Source: an uncultured Eubacterium sp.
GTDB lineage: Bacteria > Bacillota > Clostridia > Oscillospirales > CAG-272
DNA: 64,000 nt
Direction of reading: 5' to 3'
Assembly (NCBI GenBank): GCA_900544285.1
Contig: UQUT01000001.1
Coordinates: forward strand, 297,250 to 361,249
This document shows positions 1 through 8,396 of this stretch, piece by piece; the stretch's first letter is position 1; every line of letters starts with the position of its first letter. A program made the position numbers and the translations under genes. The notes below the pieces were generated by a model that ran no database searches, was not told the origin of the DNA, and was given only the letters and a program-made list of their open reading frames with translations.

Positions 1-152
1 GATAGCGATGTTCTTATTCGAACCGCACGAAATAATAAACCCAGCGGTTATTGTCAAAACAAAATCGTTATGATAAAATAGTTACAGATTCAGGAGCTTA
101 TCCGGATAAGAGCACGAGAGTCAATAAAAGCAAGTCAACGCAAAGGAGACGA

Positions 153-1379
153 ATGGTTATGTATAATATGAAAAATATAGGAAAGTCAATTTCATCCTAC
201 AGAAAGAATCTCGGAATGACACAGGAAGAGCTTGCCGAAAAGCTCCATATCTCCGCACAGGCGGTATCGAAATGGGAAAACGGCATAGGCTATCCGGACA
301 TTACCCTTGTACCGGCAATATCCGAAGCGCTGAACATTTCTCTCAATGACCTTTTCGGAGCGTCAGACGACATCGACACAGAGGAAATCCCTTCCGAATA
401 CGAAGACCTTAATTTCGTTATCTCAAACGAAAAAGCGGCGATATATTCAGATAAAAAAGTCTCGGAAACAGGAGATGACGGAACCGTTGTTTTCTCGGAC
501 GGCAGTACGGCAGATCTGAATACTATGACGGCGGTCAACCGCGGCACGGGTGAAATCAGAATTTACAATATAGACGATATAATTGAAAGAAAGCTCCGCA
601 AAAAAAGCTCTGACGGCAAATGCAGCGGAGTCTACGATGATATAAAAAGCATCAGCCTTTCTCTTGCATATAACTGTGATGTCACAATATCAAAGGCAAC
701 CGACGGCAAGACATCGTTTGAAGCTGTCGGAACCGATACTTTCCGCTCGCTCTTCTCTGTTGAAGCGCTGGGAGAAACTCTCAAATTCAAGGTTAAATCG
801 CCGGATCGCAAAAGCAACAGCCATAATGAAAACAAAATAACAATCAAAACCGGATTTTCCGTTGGAGAAGAGCTTTGTGTCTCCGTGTGCGGCTCAAATG
901 ACGTAAGGTGCGACGTTGATTTTGACAGCGCATCGTTAAAGGTAACGGGCAGCGGGGATATTACAGCACCGAATTTCAAAACCTGTAATGCCTCAATAGT
1001 CGGCTCGGGAGACATTACCGTTTCAGAGGTTTCCGAAATGTTAAAGGCCGGAATAACGGGCTCCGGAGATTTTTCCTGTAGCCGCGCAAACAACCCGAAA
1101 CTTACCGTAACAGGCTCCGGAGATATTGATATCAAAGATATCAGCGGCGATGCGCTTGCAAGTATAATCGGCGCCGGAGATATTAAAATCGGAGGCAACG
1201 TACATTCGATAGGCATCGGGATAACCGGCTCCGGCGGCATATCCGCGTCAAAGCTTACAACAGAAAATGCAAATATAAGGACAGACGGGGCGTGCAATAT
1301 AACCATCGGACGGATAATCAAAAGTTCGGAAGAAAAGATTTCAAAATTCAGCACGCTCAAGGTTCTCAAGAGAGGCTGA
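153..1379 (+). CDS. XRE-family regulator with C-terminal GIN/DUF4097-like beta-repeat domain
   Basis: Residues about 5-70 form a helix-turn-helix of the XRE/Cro type, with the typical stretch MTQEELAEKLHISAQAVSKW followed by ENGIGYPD. The rest is a beta-rich tail in which the motif GSGD (or GAGD/GSGG) recurs about six times at roughly 20-residue spacing, as in GIN-type putative adhesin head domains (DUF4097/DUF2807). The ATG at 153 is chosen because AAAGGAGA lies just upstream; the frame is open further upstream but without a ribosome site. The HTH should bind DNA; the tail has no known ligand, no signal peptide and no membrane segment, so it is probably a cytoplasmic sensor or oligomerisation part. 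A hairpin terminator follows about 70 bases after the stop. Confidence 0.85.
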   Translation: MVMYNMKNIGKSISSYRKNLGMTQEELAEKLHISAQAVSKWENGIGYPDITLVPAISEALNISLNDLFGASDDIDTEEIPSEYEDLNFVISNEKAAIYSDKKVSETGDDGTVVFSDGSTADLNTMTAVNRGTGEIRIYNIDDIIERKLRKKSSDGKCSGVYDDIKSISLSLAYNCDVTISKATDGKTSFEAVGTDTFRSLFSVEALGETLKFKVKSPDRKSNSHNENKITIKTGFSVGEELCVSVCGSNDVRCDVDFDSASLKVTGSGDITAPNFKTCNASIVGSGDITVSEVSEMLKAGITGSGDFSCSRANNPKLTVTGSGDIDIKDISGDALASIIGAGDIKIGGNVHSIGIGITGSGGISASKLTTENANIRTDGACNITIGRIIKSSEEKISKFSTLKVLKRG

Positions 1380-1452
1380 GCTACCCTCCGCGCATAGTGC
1401 TATCATATAGTCGACTTCCCAAGTCATCTGAAAACCGCAATTTGCGGAAAAC

Positions 1453-1494
1453 AAAAAAGCCGGGGCTTCTATTTCTCCTTTCCCCGGCTTTTTT
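1453..1494 (+). terminator. Rho-independent terminator after the XRE gene
   Basis: A perfect inverted repeat AAAAAAGCCGGGG / CCCCGGCTTTTTT with a 16-base loop. The A and T runs would let it work on both strands. Confidence 0.85.
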
Positions 1495-1635
1495 ACTTTT
1501 TTGACCGCCATTCCATCCAAGCAGCATTTTTTCAGCATTCCGCCGCGCTATCTATTGAAAATACACTTTTTCGCTATTGTCAACTATACTTTTGACAACA
1601 GTTTGACAACACAAACCACTCATTTTTACCCAAAA

Positions 1636-1740
1636 TCGGAGTGAGAGGATTTGATTCTCGCGGCTCGACGCCGCTCGGTCACGCTCGGCTCTGACAGCCG
1701 TCCAAGGCTGTCATTCACTTCCGAGCTCTTCAAATCCTCT
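1636..1740. repeat. Duplicated 3' end of the tRNA-Pro gene plus inverted copy
   Basis: The 19 bases at 1636-1654 exactly match 1787-1805, the 3' end of the neighbouring tRNA-Pro gene. An inverted copy of 11 of these bases sits at 1730-1740. The stretch between is GC-rich and self-complementary (CAGCC/GGCTG stems). This could be an attachment-site scar or a small extragenic repeat family. No gene is visible between 1380 and 1786 apart from this and the two terminators. Confidence 0.6.
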
Positions 1741-1750
1741 TCTTGCAATA

Positions 1751-1781
1751 AAAAAACGAAGGCAAAACGCCTTCGTTTTTT
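1751..1781 (-). terminator. Terminator downstream of tRNA-Pro
   Basis: The inverted repeat AAAAAACGAAGGC / GCCTTCGTTTTTT directly follows the 3' end of the minus-strand tRNA gene. Confidence 0.8.
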
Positions 1782-1786
1782 GTTGG

Positions 1787-1860
1787 TCGGAGTGAGAGGA
1801 TTTGAACCTCCGGCCTCTTGGTCCCGAACCAAGCACTCTACCAAACTGAGCCACACCCCG
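1787..1860 (-). tRNA. tRNA-Pro (anticodon CGG)
   Basis: Read on the minus strand, a 74-base cloverleaf: acceptor arm CGGGGTG / CACTCCG (one G-T pair), D-arm with GGTAGAGTG, anticodon stem CTTGG / CCAAG around the loop TTCGGGA (anticodon CGG), and T-arm GGAGG-TTCAAAT-CCTCT. The discriminator is A and the CCA tail is not complete in the DNA. It reads proline codon CCG. Confidence 0.93.
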
Positions 1861-1992
1861 ATAAATATTCATTTTCCGCGTCGCAACCATCCGACGCGCA
1901 GAATATTATATCGCAATATAGCCGATTTGTCAATATCAGAGCGCAAAAAACTTTCCGCCGACGGCAAAAACTTTTTCATTTTGCCGTCGCTC

Positions 1993-2022
1993 TTGAAGAT
2001 ACACAGCCTTTTGTGATATAAT
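1993..2022 (+). promoter_or_regulatory. Sigma-A-type promoter
   Basis: TTGAAG at 1993-1998 and TATAAT at 2017-2022 with an 18-base spacer, 29 bases before the membrane-protein start at 2052. Confidence 0.6.
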
Positions 2023-2051
2023 ATAACCGTAAAAAACTTTTCGGAGCGGAT

Positions 2052-3710
2052 ATGAAAAAAGTCAAGGATTTTATATTATCTCATAGCGACATGTGCCTCT
2101 TTTTATGCGTTGCGATTATGGTCTTTCTGCGGTTCGTTTTCTGCGGATTTTCATATGCATATCAGGGCGATGATTATATACAGTATCACAACTACGCCAC
2201 ATCGGATGACTATCTGCGTCTCATACGTGAACAGGGACTTTTTTCGTCCCGCCCGCTTGCGATCATACTTGACCTCTTCGTTTTCTCCCCGCTCTGGAAC
2301 CATATGATAATTGCGGTTTTGCTGATAAGCGTTCTCTATGCGGCGTCGGCTGTGCTGTTTTATAATGTTTTCAGGCGTTACTTCGGCACAGGCGTGTTTT
2401 TCGTCATTTTCTATTCCCTCCTCCCGCTCTGTTTTGAGGGGACATACTGGATCTCCGCTTCGTCGCGAATAGTCTGCGGATTGTTTTTCGCCGCCGTCTC
2501 GCTTTACTTTTTTGTTGACTTTGCAGAACGGAAAAAGCCGATCAGTGCTGTAATTTTTGCCGTTTTTCAGTTGCTCGCTTTTTCTGTATACGAGCAAATA
2601 TTTATTGTTTCTTTCCTTGCGACTGTCATCTTCGCCGCAATATTTGCCGTCCGCAAAAATAAGTGCGCGTATATCGCATTGATTTCCCTTTCAAACGCCG
2701 CAATATATTTCATATTCACTTCCGTTTTCGGTGCTGACGGACTGCTTTCAAAACGCATCGACATTGTCTCCCCGTTTACAAAATACTTCTGGGCAACCCA
2801 GCTCGAATATGCGTCAAGGCAGATCGGCGCGGCGTTCGTCAAAGGCGGCTTTCTGACGCTCGTCAAGGGATTTTGGCGCGGAGTCGGGCTGATATTCTCC
2901 GAGCATAATTATCTTTACCTCGCAGTGGCGATAGCGCTCTGCGCGGCGTTTGTTCTCCTTATGAAAAAGACGGCAAAATGCGAGGAGTTTCCAAAGATGA
3001 ACCCGTGGGTAACTGTCGTCGTGGCACTTGCCCTTGCAATCGCGCCTGCCGCAATATTCATTTTCATCGGAAACACCTGGTTTTCTCTACGCGGTACCGT
3101 TCCGAGTATGGTCGGAGCTGCGCTCCTCTTCGACGTAATCCTGCGCGCAATTCTGAAAAGCAAGCACACCACATATATTTCCGTCTCTGCCGCATTTGCG
3201 CTGATATTCATCATCGCCGGTGCGTCCGAAACATATGACTATCAAAAGAGCTATAAAGCAGATACCGTCTGCATAAACGCCCTTGGGGACGTTGTAAAAA
3301 CAGGCGGCAACCGCCGCATAGGCATTATCAATATGAACGCAACTCACCTCTCCGAGCAAAACTATTTTTATCACGAACATATCACCGGCGTAACGGAAAG
3401 CGAATGGGCGTTGCGCGGCGCACTCATTGCCGCTTACGGAGAAGTTCCCCCTTCAATTGTGCCGCTTGACGCGGTCAAATTTCCCTTTTATCACGGCTGG
3501 AATGAAAGCGCAAAGCGCATTGACGGCTTTGACGCCCTATATTTCTGGGACGACGAAACCGCCGCTCTCCGCAGGCTCGTTGCAGTAAAGACAAGCGAGG
3601 AAGGCGAAAACTTCGTCTATGAGCTTTATTATTTTGACACCGGCGCCCTCTGCGCCACCGTCACCCACGAAAACGGCTACGGATATATCGAGCTTGCGGA
3701 GAACGGATGA
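2052..3710 (+). CDS. Polytopic membrane protein, possibly a GT-C-like glycosyltransferase
   Basis: 552 residues with about ten hydrophobic segments in the first 400, then a soluble C-terminal domain of about 150 residues. An acidic motif (AYQGDDYIQY) sits in the first extracellular loop, as in GtrII/GT-C lipid-linked sugar transferases where an acidic pair is catalytic, but I cannot recognise the family with certainty. The ATG follows CGGAGCGG at a good distance and a promoter lies just upstream. It is a single gene between the tRNA and a convergent TIR gene, so context does not help. A role in cell-surface glycan modification is an inference from fold and loop motif only. Confidence 0.7.
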   Translation: MKKVKDFILSHSDMCLFLCVAIMVFLRFVFCGFSYAYQGDDYIQYHNYATSDDYLRLIREQGLFSSRPLAIILDLFVFSPLWNHMIIAVLLISVLYAASAVLFYNVFRRYFGTGVFFVIFYSLLPLCFEGTYWISASSRIVCGLFFAAVSLYFFVDFAERKKPISAVIFAVFQLLAFSVYEQIFIVSFLATVIFAAIFAVRKNKCAYIALISLSNAAIYFIFTSVFGADGLLSKRIDIVSPFTKYFWATQLEYASRQIGAAFVKGGFLTLVKGFWRGVGLIFSEHNYLYLAVAIALCAAFVLLMKKTAKCEEFPKMNPWVTVVVALALAIAPAAIFIFIGNTWFSLRGTVPSMVGAALLFDVILRAILKSKHTTYISVSAAFALIFIIAGASETYDYQKSYKADTVCINALGDVVKTGGNRRIGIINMNATHLSEQNYFYHEHITGVTESEWALRGALIAAYGEVPPSIVPLDAVKFPFYHGWNESAKRIDGFDALYFWDDETAALRRLVAVKTSEEGENFVYELYYFDTGALCATVTHENGYGYIELAENG

Positions 3711-3778
3711 AAACAATATTATAGCAAAACAAAAGCTCCGCGCAACTGGTGTTTTTCTGCAACTTGCATTTCGAAAAA

Positions 3779-5209
3779 TCAGCTTCCCAAAGAAGCCATT
3801 TTAGCAACAGACGCCCGCATTTGGGGAACATATGTTCCTGCAAATTGGCCTACGCCAACACCAGGAATGGCAAGCTGTATTTTCAATGCATTTATGTACA
3901 GATTGAGAGTTGACAACTGTTCGCTATATCTGCCTCTCTTTGCAAGGGGAATAGCGTTAATCTTCTTATCGAGAATTCCTTTCACAGAGAGAACTTCATC
4001 GAAAGTTGTCGCATTTGCATCTGATCCGAATTCGCTAATCTTTTTATCCAATATTTCAAGAATTTCAAGCATTTCTTTATCCGAGCAGTCACCATCTGGT
4101 TGCCCAACAGCCTGTTCTTCTGAATCGAAATCCTTGACTTCTTTCTCCATTTTTTGAGTATACTGCTTAAACGTATAAGCAACGCCTTCGGTGTATTCCC
4201 TTTTCCGTTGCTCTTCCTTCTCCCAAAGCGTACCCTTGAAAGCATCTATGCCGACCTTTATGTTTTCCGGCGAATCAACATCAAGGCTTGTGCAACCGGA
4301 AAAAGCCTCATCGGATATAATCCGCAAGGTCGACGGGAAATTTATCTTTTCAAGGCTTTCGCAATCCGCAAAGGCTCTTTTTCCTATCTTTATAAGCCCC
4401 TCCGGCAGAGTAACCTCTATAACATCGCTTCCTTCAAACGCTCCCTCGCCGATATCCTCTACCCCTTCGGGAACGAATACCGTCATTTCCGATTTGTCCT
4501 TGAGCGCAACCACGGCATAGCTGCCGTTCTGCCGCTTTTTGATATCAAAGGTTTCGGACTCCGGCGCCGCGCCGCGCTCCGGCGCTTCGCTCTCAACAGA
4601 GTCAACAACCGAAAAACGATCTCTGAATTGTTCAATCACGGCGCTCATATGTTTATTATCCGAAGGATCTTTACTCCGCCCGATAAACGTGCGTTTTTCG
4701 GAAAATGTGTTTAATATTGCGGTAACTTTGTCTGGTTCGGTTTTTATAAGCCCCTTGTCTCTGCTCTCAAAAATCAAGTTCCAGACTGTTTTTCCCCCGA
4801 TGTTTATGCTGAAATAGTTTCTTCCGCTCTTTCCATGGCTATCGTCCGGTGCGACCTCCTGCGCACAGCCTATCTCAAATGCCATGCTGTCCGTAAAGGA
4901 GTTTTCCGAAAGATAATATACTATTCCGCTGCAACGCGCGTCTGTGATTTTCTGCCTTACTTCCTTCTCCCAGTCAACGCCAGCCGTCAGGCCTCTGTCG
5001 TACCAATAACGGACGCCTTCGGCATAGTAATCCCACAAATCGCAATAGACCTGTTTATAATCCTTGTGCGGATAGCTGATGAATATGTAATTTGAATGCT
5101 CGCCCAATTCGGGCAGCGGTGGTTTCGGGCAATTTTTATCGTCGTCCGACTCAATAATCTCCCGTTTTTTCCCCTCAATTTCTTCTCTTGAATAAGCTTC
5201 CCGCGACAT
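3779..5209 (-). CDS. TIR-domain protein with BspA-type leucine-rich repeats
   Basis: 476 residues. Residues about 35-180 look like a bacterial TIR domain: it starts with YIFISYPHKD, continues with a strand at GIVYYLSENS, and then a helix with the glutamate in AFEIG that matches the NADase glutamate of TIR enzymes. Residues about 230-335 are LRR_5/BspA-like repeats (IGEGAFEGSD, IGKRAFADCESL, ISDEAFSGCTSL). The C-terminal 140 residues are helical and unassigned. The start has GAAAGGAGACAC upstream. TIR domains hydrolyse NAD or make cyclic-ADP-ribose signals; the LRR part would sense a ligand. It stands alone between an ABC operon and a membrane gene, so a defence role is possible but unproven. 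Confidence 0.75.
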   Translation of the reverse strand: MSREAYSREEIEGKKREIIESDDDKNCPKPPLPELGEHSNYIFISYPHKDYKQVYCDLWDYYAEGVRYWYDRGLTAGVDWEKEVRQKITDARCSGIVYYLSENSFTDSMAFEIGCAQEVAPDDSHGKSGRNYFSINIGGKTVWNLIFESRDKGLIKTEPDKVTAILNTFSEKRTFIGRSKDPSDNKHMSAVIEQFRDRFSVVDSVESEAPERGAAPESETFDIKKRQNGSYAVVALKDKSEMTVFVPEGVEDIGEGAFEGSDVIEVTLPEGLIKIGKRAFADCESLEKINFPSTLRIISDEAFSGCTSLDVDSPENIKVGIDAFKGTLWEKEEQRKREYTEGVAYTFKQYTQKMEKEVKDFDSEEQAVGQPDGDCSDKEMLEILEILDKKISEFGSDANATTFDEVLSVKGILDKKINAIPLAKRGRYSEQLSTLNLYINALKIQLAIPGVGVGQFAGTYVPQMRASVAKMASLGS

Positions 5210-5345
5210 AATGTGTCTCCTTTCAAAATGTCGTATTATAAGATATCTGCTGTTTTATGCACGATTTATACATATTATAACATCAGCGCTTTATGCTGTC
5301 AATAGTCAGAGCAAATGACTTTCTGTTCATAATATGTGCATGACG

Positions 5346-5374
5346 TTGACAAATGCCGATGATTGATGTATAAT
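5346..5374 (+). promoter_or_regulatory. Consensus sigma-A promoter for the ABC operon
   Basis: TTGACA at 5346-5351 and TATAAT at 5369-5374 with an exact 17-base spacer, about 30 bases before the ABC ATPase start. Confidence 0.85.
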
Positions 5375-5403
5375 GATTGTAATCTGATTAAGGGAGTCTA
5401 TAA

Positions 5404-6306
5404 ATGGAAACAGTTTTAAGAACGGAACATCTGACCAAGGCCTTCGGAAACAAAACCGCGGTCAACGATGTTTCAATGACAATCGAAAAAGGCGATATTT
5501 ACGGCTTTATCGGCAAAAACGGTGCCGGAAAGACAACTCTCATGCGCCTTGTTCTGAACCTCATCTTTCCGACGAGCGGCACAATCGAGCTTTTCGGAGA
5601 AAGCAAGCTGACAAAATCAAACCTTTCGCGCACAGGCTCTCTCATTGAAGCACCGACGCTTTTCGGCAATTGCTCAGCATGGGAAAACATGAAGCGCTTT
5701 GCCATTCTTTACGGCGCGACCGACGATGATATAAACGCGGCTCTCAGTGCGGTATCGCTGACAGACACCGGCAAAAAGAAGGCGAGCAAATTTTCCTTCG
5801 GTATGAAACAGCGCCTCGGTATCGCGATTGCCCTTCTCGGCAACCCCGACTTTATCGTGCTCGACGAGCCTGTAAACGGTCTTGACCCCGAGGGCATAAA
5901 AGAAATGCGCGACCTCATTCTCAGGCTCAATCGTGAAAAAGGCACAACGTTCCTTATTTCAAGTCACCTTCTCGACGAGCTTTCAAAGGTCGTTACAAAA
6001 TACGGCATCATCCGTGACGGCGTTCTTGTCGAAGAAATATCGGCAGCCGACCTTGAAAAGAAATGTGTGCATAACCTCAAAATAATCGTGGACAACGTCG
6101 ACGGAGCCAAGGCACTTCTCTCTGCGGAATACGGCGATGATTGTGTCTCCGTTGACGACGGAGCCGTTGTCATATCCGGTCATAACGAAAAAAGCGCCGA
6201 AATAAACAAAAAACTCTTTGAAGGCGGATTTTCCGTCAGTGGAATCGAAACCCTCTCCGGCGACATTGAAAGTTATTTCATAAACATGATGGGAGGTGAA
6301 GGTTGA
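5404..6306 (+). CDS. ABC transporter ATP-binding protein (ABC-2/bacitracin type)
   Basis: 300 residues. Walker A is GKNGAGKTT (about residue 40), the signature is KFSFGMKQRL, and Walker B is FIVLDEPVNGLDPEG, as in drug/lantibiotic-type exporters. It energises the permease encoded directly after it; the stop codon TGA shares one base with the permease ATG, so the two are translationally coupled. AAGGGAG precedes the start and a consensus promoter lies upstream. The substrate is unknown; the family includes bacitracin and lantibiotic self-protection systems. Confidence 0.93.
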   Translation: METVLRTEHLTKAFGNKTAVNDVSMTIEKGDIYGFIGKNGAGKTTLMRLVLNLIFPTSGTIELFGESKLTKSNLSRTGSLIEAPTLFGNCSAWENMKRFAILYGATDDDINAALSAVSLTDTGKKKASKFSFGMKQRLGIAIALLGNPDFIVLDEPVNGLDPEGIKEMRDLILRLNREKGTTFLISSHLLDELSKVVTKYGIIRDGVLVEEISAADLEKKCVHNLKIIVDNVDGAKALLSAEYGDDCVSVDDGAVVISGHNEKSAEINKKLFEGGFSVSGIETLSGDIESYFINMMGGEG

Positions 6307-7091
6307 TGGGAAAACTCCTGAAATATGAGCTCCGCAAGCTCTTTACAAGCAAATTTCTTTACATAATCACCGCGATTTTCACCGTGGACTTGGTATTGCG
6401 TGCGGTTTCGCCGGCGAATGATAAGTCGCTTTCGTCGCTTGTAAATTCTCTGCTTTACGGATTTTTCGCTCTCTATGTGCTCTTTGTCGGCGCATGGATT
6501 GCACCAACGTTCTTCTCCCCCGATTATTCGCACGGAGGAAGTCTGCCGAATGTTGTTTCAAGAGGATTTTCGAGAGTTGAAGTTTTCATGGCAAAATATG
6601 TTTCGCTCATCGTGCTTCATGTTTTTGCATTTGCAGTCTCGTTTCTCCTCGGCTTTATCATCGGACTTCCGCTGGCGAAGAGCGCGTCCGGCGCCGTAAT
6701 GTCTGGCGTGCAGATAAACAACGCTCTGAAAATGGTCATATCGTGTTTTGCAACCCTGAGTCTTCAGGTGTTCTTCTCCGTGACCTGCAAAAAGAAGGCG
6801 GCGGTCTTCTTCTCCATACTTTCAACAAATCCTTTCCTCGCGCTGATAATATATCTCATACCGCTGGCGTCGCCCGGCAAGTTCGTTACATGGCTTTCAA
6901 ACTTCATTCAGGGCTGGTACGCACCGTTTGCTTATATGAAGGTCATAATTGCGACGGTTATCGAAGGAATCGGCGCGTCATCCGTAATAAAGATTGATTT
7001 CAGTCATCTTGTTCTTTCTTCAATTATTCTGTTTGCACTTTCCTTCGGCGGTTCGATATGGGTCGTATCACGCAAGGAAATAAGTAAATAA
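6306..7091 (+). CDS. ABC-2 type permease
   Basis: 261 residues with six hydrophobic segments, starting MGKLLKYELRKLFTSK, the usual amphipathic opening of ABC-2 permeases. The ATG at 6306 is preferred over a TTG three bases earlier because GGAGGTG stands in front. It partners the ATPase just upstream and is followed 13 bases later by a lipoprotein gene, so the three form one operon. Confidence 0.9.
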   Translation: MGKLLKYELRKLFTSKFLYIITAIFTVDLVLRAVSPANDKSLSSLVNSLLYGFFALYVLFVGAWIAPTFFSPDYSHGGSLPNVVSRGFSRVEVFMAKYVSLIVLHVFAFAVSFLLGFIIGLPLAKSASGAVMSGVQINNALKMVISCFATLSLQVFFSVTCKKKAAVFFSILSTNPFLALIIYLIPLASPGKFVTWLSNFIQGWYAPFAYMKVIIATVIEGIGASSVIKIDFSHLVLSSIILFALSFGGSIWVVSRKEISK

Positions 7092-7104
7092 AGGGGTAAA
7101 AATA

Positions 7105-8331
7105 ATGAAAAAGTTTATTTCAGTAATCGCAATCTTTCTTGCTCTCGCAATGACGGTGCTCTCGCTTTCGTCATGCGTAAATCTGTTCATATCGGAAGCG
7201 GCGCTTGCATCGATATCCGAACGCATTCTCGAAGGCGTAAACAAGATGTCGTCCGCAACCGCGCTTGACGCTGATATGAATGTGACAACGTCGATTTCTT
7301 ATTCGCAGTTCTCATTCATATCCATAGAAATTCCCGTAAACATCAAAACGCAGTTCAATGTCACAGACAAAACCAATCCCTCGGCATATTTCGCCATGGA
7401 CCTTCTTGTTGATATGTCCGCTTTGCAAATGCTGAACTCCGGTGTTAGCTCAAACATTATCAATAACCAGAATATAAACGCCGAAATATATTATTCAGAC
7501 GGCACCATGTATTTTGCTTCCGATGTCATGGGTGAAACAGACAAGAGAAAAACAGCTGTCGACATGAGCGTTTTTTCCGATTTTACATCGCTCAACATAG
7601 ACGATATGCACAGCCTTGTCTTCTTCGATGAGGATATGATAAAGTCCGCTTCCCTGCATAACGGTTCGGACGGCTCTCTCACGGCAAAGGTAACCGTCGA
7701 CAGCAAAAAAGCGCTCAAATCGTTTCTCATAGTTCTCATTGGAATGTACGGCGATGAATACGAAATTTCATCCGTCAGCGACGAAGAAATATTCGCAATG
7801 ATAGATGAAGCCGGAATTGAAATCAACGACGGAAAAATATCGATTACCGTCGATAAGGACAACAATGTGACCAATTTCAAAATTTCCGGAGAAATTGCGG
7901 TCCCTGTGGATGAAAGCGGCGAAGCGTCCATGAAGATGCACCTCGCGCTTGATGCTGATTTCAATCCGGTCGGCGACGATTTCAGGGTGAAAACTCCCGA
8001 AGATATCGAATCGTTTGCGGATAGCGGCTCCATCGGAAAAAATGATAACACCGATGACGACGATTGTATCATATTTATCCCGGAAGCTGATGGAACCTAT
8101 TCCGAAAAAGACGTTATTTACTCCCGCAATGGTTTGTTGATATTAAACCGCGATGGCTTTATAATCGCAGTGAAGATCGATAACCCGACAAGCGACCAAT
8201 CGTCGCATAAATATACGATGTTCCCCGAGAGTAATCGAAGCTATTATCTTAACAGTGACGGCTCGCCGAAGCAGACCCTGTATGACGCGCTTGGCATCGC
8301 GCCCGATGATTCCATCAATACAGCACCCTGA
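7105..8331 (+). CDS. Lipoprotein of unknown function, third gene of the ABC operon
   Basis: 408 residues. The N-terminus is a lipoprotein signal: Lys-Lys, a hydrophobic stretch, then the lipobox LSSC at about residues 25-28. The mature part is rich in beta strands and acidic residues, resembling LolA/LppX-like lipid-binding lipoproteins of Firmicutes, but I do not recognise the family. Its place directly behind the permease, and a shared terminator after it, suggest it works with the transporter at the outer face of the membrane. Confidence 0.75.
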   Translation: MKKFISVIAIFLALAMTVLSLSSCVNLFISEAALASISERILEGVNKMSSATALDADMNVTTSISYSQFSFISIEIPVNIKTQFNVTDKTNPSAYFAMDLLVDMSALQMLNSGVSSNIINNQNINAEIYYSDGTMYFASDVMGETDKRKTAVDMSVFSDFTSLNIDDMHSLVFFDEDMIKSASLHNGSDGSLTAKVTVDSKKALKSFLIVLIGMYGDEYEISSVSDEEIFAMIDEAGIEINDGKISITVDKDNNVTNFKISGEIAVPVDESGEASMKMHLALDADFNPVGDDFRVKTPEDIESFADSGSIGKNDNTDDDDCIIFIPEADGTYSEKDVIYSRNGLLILNRDGFIIAVKIDNPTSDQSSHKYTMFPESNRSYYLNSDGSPKQTLYDALGIAPDDSINTAP

Positions 8332-8352
8332 AAGCATCCCCTCGGATAATAC

Positions 8353-8383
8353 AAAAAATCCTTGACAACGTCAAGGATTTTTT
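8353..8383. terminator. Bidirectional terminator between convergent operons
   Basis: AAAAAATCCTTGAC-AAC-GTCAAGGATTTTTT, a perfect stem with T runs on both strands, between the lipoprotein gene and the convergent aminotransferase gene. Confidence 0.9.
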
Positions 8384-8396
8384 ATTTTTATAAATA

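Noticed and set aside
632..1369. Long minus-strand open frame opposite the XRE gene
   Set aside because: It is the antisense shadow of the GSGD-repeat region; no ribosome site and low-complexity Pro/Ser composition.
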